Assembly: GCA_009993605.1 (NCBI GenBank)
Contig: JAACTB010000007.1
Coordinates: 1 to 64,000 of the forward strand
DNA from: Erythrobacter sp.
Lineage (GTDB): Bacteria; Pseudomonadota; Alphaproteobacteria; Sphingomonadales; Sphingomonadaceae
Length of the DNA stretch: 64,000 bases
Direction of reading: 5' to 3'
Below are positions 62,400 to 64,000 of this stretch, in pieces; within the stretch, counting starts at the first letter, position 1, and every line of letters starts with the position of its first letter. Below the pieces are notes generated by a model. It did no database searches and was not told where the DNA came from. It saw only the letters and a program-made list of their open reading frames with translations. The translations under genes were made by a program, and so were the position numbers.

Positions 62400-62928
62400 G
62401 CTGTTGCTTCTCGCCGTTCCCCTCGCGCTCGCCGCGTGCAGCCAGGAACCCGCGCCGAATTCGGGCGACGCGGACGATTTCGCCGCGCGCGTCGGTGCGC
62501 CGGGCACGAGCACGACCGGCGGGACTGCCGTCGTCGCGCCGAATGCGGTGGAGACGACCGCCGCGCGCATCGCACCGCCGCCCAATACGGATGTCACCCA
62601 GCTCGAACGGCTCGGCAATATCGGCGGGGTCGATCTCGGTCCGCGCGCGGGCGGCTGCACCTTCAGCGCCGATGGACAGGAAATGCTGGTCGCCGCAGGG
62701 CCGGGCGATCGCTCGCTGCCCGGCAAGGCGACCGTGCGCGCCGGTGGCAAGCTGATCCTTCTCGACGCGCCTCCGGGTGGATACGATCAGGTCAAAGCGG
62801 GCACGACTTTCAACGGGGAGGGCTTCTCGGTCCTCGTCCAGCCGACTGGTCGCGACACCGGCCAGATGACGATAACCGACGTCCAGGGACGCCAGAAAGC
62901 CTTCAACGGCAGGTGGGTCTGCTCATGA
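62392..62928 (+). CDS. Hypothetical lipoprotein encoded between nuoC and nuoD
   Basis: This 178-aa protein is unrecognised. A clear lipoprotein signal ([15 protein letters not shown], lipidated Cys16) is followed by a Thr/Ala/Pro-rich linker and a beta-rich domain with [35 protein letters not shown] and [13 protein letters not shown]; it ends GRWVCS. The two late cysteines may form a disulfide in the envelope. Its start overlaps nuoC and its stop overlaps nuoD (ATGA), so it is translated with complex I. A role in complex I assembly or at the periplasmic side is an inference. Confidence 0.8.
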   Translation: MRKLLLLAVPLALAACSQEPAPNSGDADDFAARVGAPGTSTTGGTAVVAPNAVETTAARIAPPPNTDVTQLERLGNIGGVDLGPRAGGCTFSADGQEMLVAAGPGDRSLPGKATVRAGGKLILLDAPPGGYDQVKAGTTFNGEGFSVLVQPTGRDTGQMTITDVQGRQKAFNGRWVCS

Positions 62929-64000
62929 GCATGCAACTCGAACGTTCGCCGACGACCGGCGACGAGGTCATTTCCAACTACACGATCAATTTTGGGCCTC
63001 AGCACCCGGCGGCACATGGCGTGCTGCGCATGGTGATGGAGCTGGACGGCGAGATCATCGAACGCGTCGATCCGCATGTCGGCCTGCTGCATCGCGGCAC
63101 CGAGAAGCTGATCGAACACAAGACGTATCTGCAGGCGCTGCCGTATTTCGACCGGCTCGATTACTGTTCGCCGCTGTGTCAGGAGCACAGCTACGTCCTT
63201 GCGATCGAGAAGCTGATGAATGTCGAGGTGCCTGAGCGGGCCCAGTATCTGCGCGTTCTGTTCGCCGAACTGACGCGTATTTCGAACCACATGCTCAATA
63301 TTGGCGCGCATGTCATGGATGTCGGCGCGATGACGCCGAACCTGTGGGTGTTCGAACTGCGCGAAGATTGCATGAACTTCTTCGAGCGGGCGAGCGGCGC
63401 GCGGATGCACAGCGCCTATTTCCGCCCCGGCGGCGTCCATCAGGACGTGCCGGAAAAGCTGCTGGTCGATATCGGCGAATGGCTCGATACGCGCCTGCCC
63501 GAACTGTTCGGCGATGCGATGAGTCTCGTGCTCGACAACCGCATCTTCAAGCAGCGCAATGTCGACATTGCCCATGTCAGCCGCGACGATGCGATCGCCT
63601 GGGGCTTTTCCGGCCCGATGATCCGCGCTGCCGGCATCCCGTGGGATCTGCGCAAGTCGCAGCCCTACGACGTTTACGACCGGATGGAATTCGACATTCC
63701 CGTCGGCACCAATTCGGACTGTTACGACCGCTTCGTGGTGCGCGTGAAGGAAGTCTACGAAAGCGCCAAGATCATCAAGCAGTGCCTGGCGCAGATGCCC
63801 TCGGGCCCGATCGCCAGTGACGACCGCAAGGTCGCCCCGCCCAAGCGCGGCGAGATGAAGCAGTCGATGGAAGCGCTGATCCATCACTTCAAGCTCTACA
63901 CCGAAGGCTTCCACGTGCCTGCGGGCGAGGTCTATGTCGCGACCGAAAGCCCAAAGGGCGAATTCGGCGTCTATCTGGTGAGCGACGGGTCGAACAAACC
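62925..64000 (+). CDS. nuoD: NADH-quinone oxidoreductase subunit D (3' end beyond window)
   Basis: NuoD is the 49-kDa-type subunit that forms the quinone-binding site with NuoB. The visible 358 residues begin with a short extension and then [39 protein letters not shown] and [12 protein letters not shown] follow the family order. The gene starts by overlapping the lipoprotein stop (ATGA) and runs off the right edge, with the C-terminal conserved region still to come. The rest of nuo (E-N) is expected downstream. Confidence 0.97.
   Translation, partial: MSMQLERSPTTGDEVISNYTINFGPQHPAAHGVLRMVMELDGEIIERVDPHVGLLHRGTEKLIEHKTYLQALPYFDRLDYCSPLCQEHSYVLAIEKLMNVEVPERAQYLRVLFAELTRISNHMLNIGAHVMDVGAMTPNLWVFELREDCMNFFERASGARMHSAYFRPGGVHQDVPEKLLVDIGEWLDTRLPELFGDAMSLVLDNRIFKQRNVDIAHVSRDDAIAWGFSGPMIRAAGIPWDLRKSQPYDVYDRMEFDIPVGTNSDCYDRFVVRVKEVYESAKIIKQCLAQMPSGPIASDDRKVAPPKRGEMKQSMEALIHHFKLYTEGFHVPAGEVYVATESPKGEFGVYLVSDGSNK

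Noticed and set aside
1-64000. Mobile elements, CRISPR arrays, tRNA or rRNA genes
   Set aside because: I looked for transposase or integrase motifs, regularly spaced repeats and tRNA-like intergenic sequence and found none. A tRNA and CRISPR search program would be needed to exclude them fully.

Overview
This 64 kb window is a GC-rich bacterial chromosome segment. Gene content points to an alphaproteobacterium of the order Sphingomonadales, probably an Erythrobacter-like member of the Erythrobacteraceae. The assignment rests on the XrtA/PEP-CTERM exopolysaccharide locus, an RF2 gene without the programmed frameshift, the nuoABCD order and many ATGA/GTGA-coupled genes. It is inferred, not tested by phylogeny. 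I see no tRNA, rRNA, CRISPR array, insertion sequence, integrase or prophage. Coding density is very high; the only gap over 300 bp lies between rne and a cell-wall amidase (47296-47725).

Layout. 1-5882: start of ychF on the minus strand, then dnaE, an acyl-CoA ligase and a DUF1330 gene. 5888-10056 (minus): a degenerate uracil-DNA-glycosylase-like protein, a lytic transglycosylase, moaB and a PA0069-type radical SAM protein. 10137-18089 (plus): ETF-ubiquinone oxidoreductase, ispE, an N-formylglutamate amidohydrolase-like gene, ilvD, a small lipoprotein, nnr and an RlmD/TrmA-type RNA methyltransferase.

18159-36344 is the centrepiece, an exosortase A (XrtA) locus with two diverging arms. The left arm (minus) encodes a FemAB/GNAT-like protein, an acyl carrier protein and two exosortase-associated hydrolases. 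The right arm (plus) starts with an acyl-CoA ligase and a PLP decarboxylase. It continues with the export apparatus and its accessories: Wza-like lipoprotein, Wzz-like chain-length protein, tyrosine autokinase, outer-membrane beta-barrel, AAA ATPase, polysaccharide deacetylase, second FemAB-like protein, glycosyltransferase, XrtA and an asparagine-synthase-like amidotransferase. Together they should make, modify and export a polysaccharide and sort PEP-CTERM proteins. No PEP-CTERM substrate is encoded here, and the XrtA protein ends without an EpsI domain.

36370-44382: pirin, zapE, a hotdog thioesterase and sdhB (minus), then an SDR and a HAD-IB phosphatase (plus). After these comes a second small surface-polymer cluster: a CDP-glycerol-transferase-like protein, a flippase and a nucleotidyltransferase. 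44449-52530: RNase E (minus), then an N-acetylmuramoyl-L-alanine amidase, PBP1A and prfB (plus). 52527-60429: miscellaneous metabolism, including a methyltransferase-fold lipoprotein, a nitronate-monooxygenase-like protein, a thiolase and an aldehyde dehydrogenase. 60579-64000: start of the complex I operon, nuoA-B-C, an intervening lipoprotein gene, then nuoD, which runs off the right edge.
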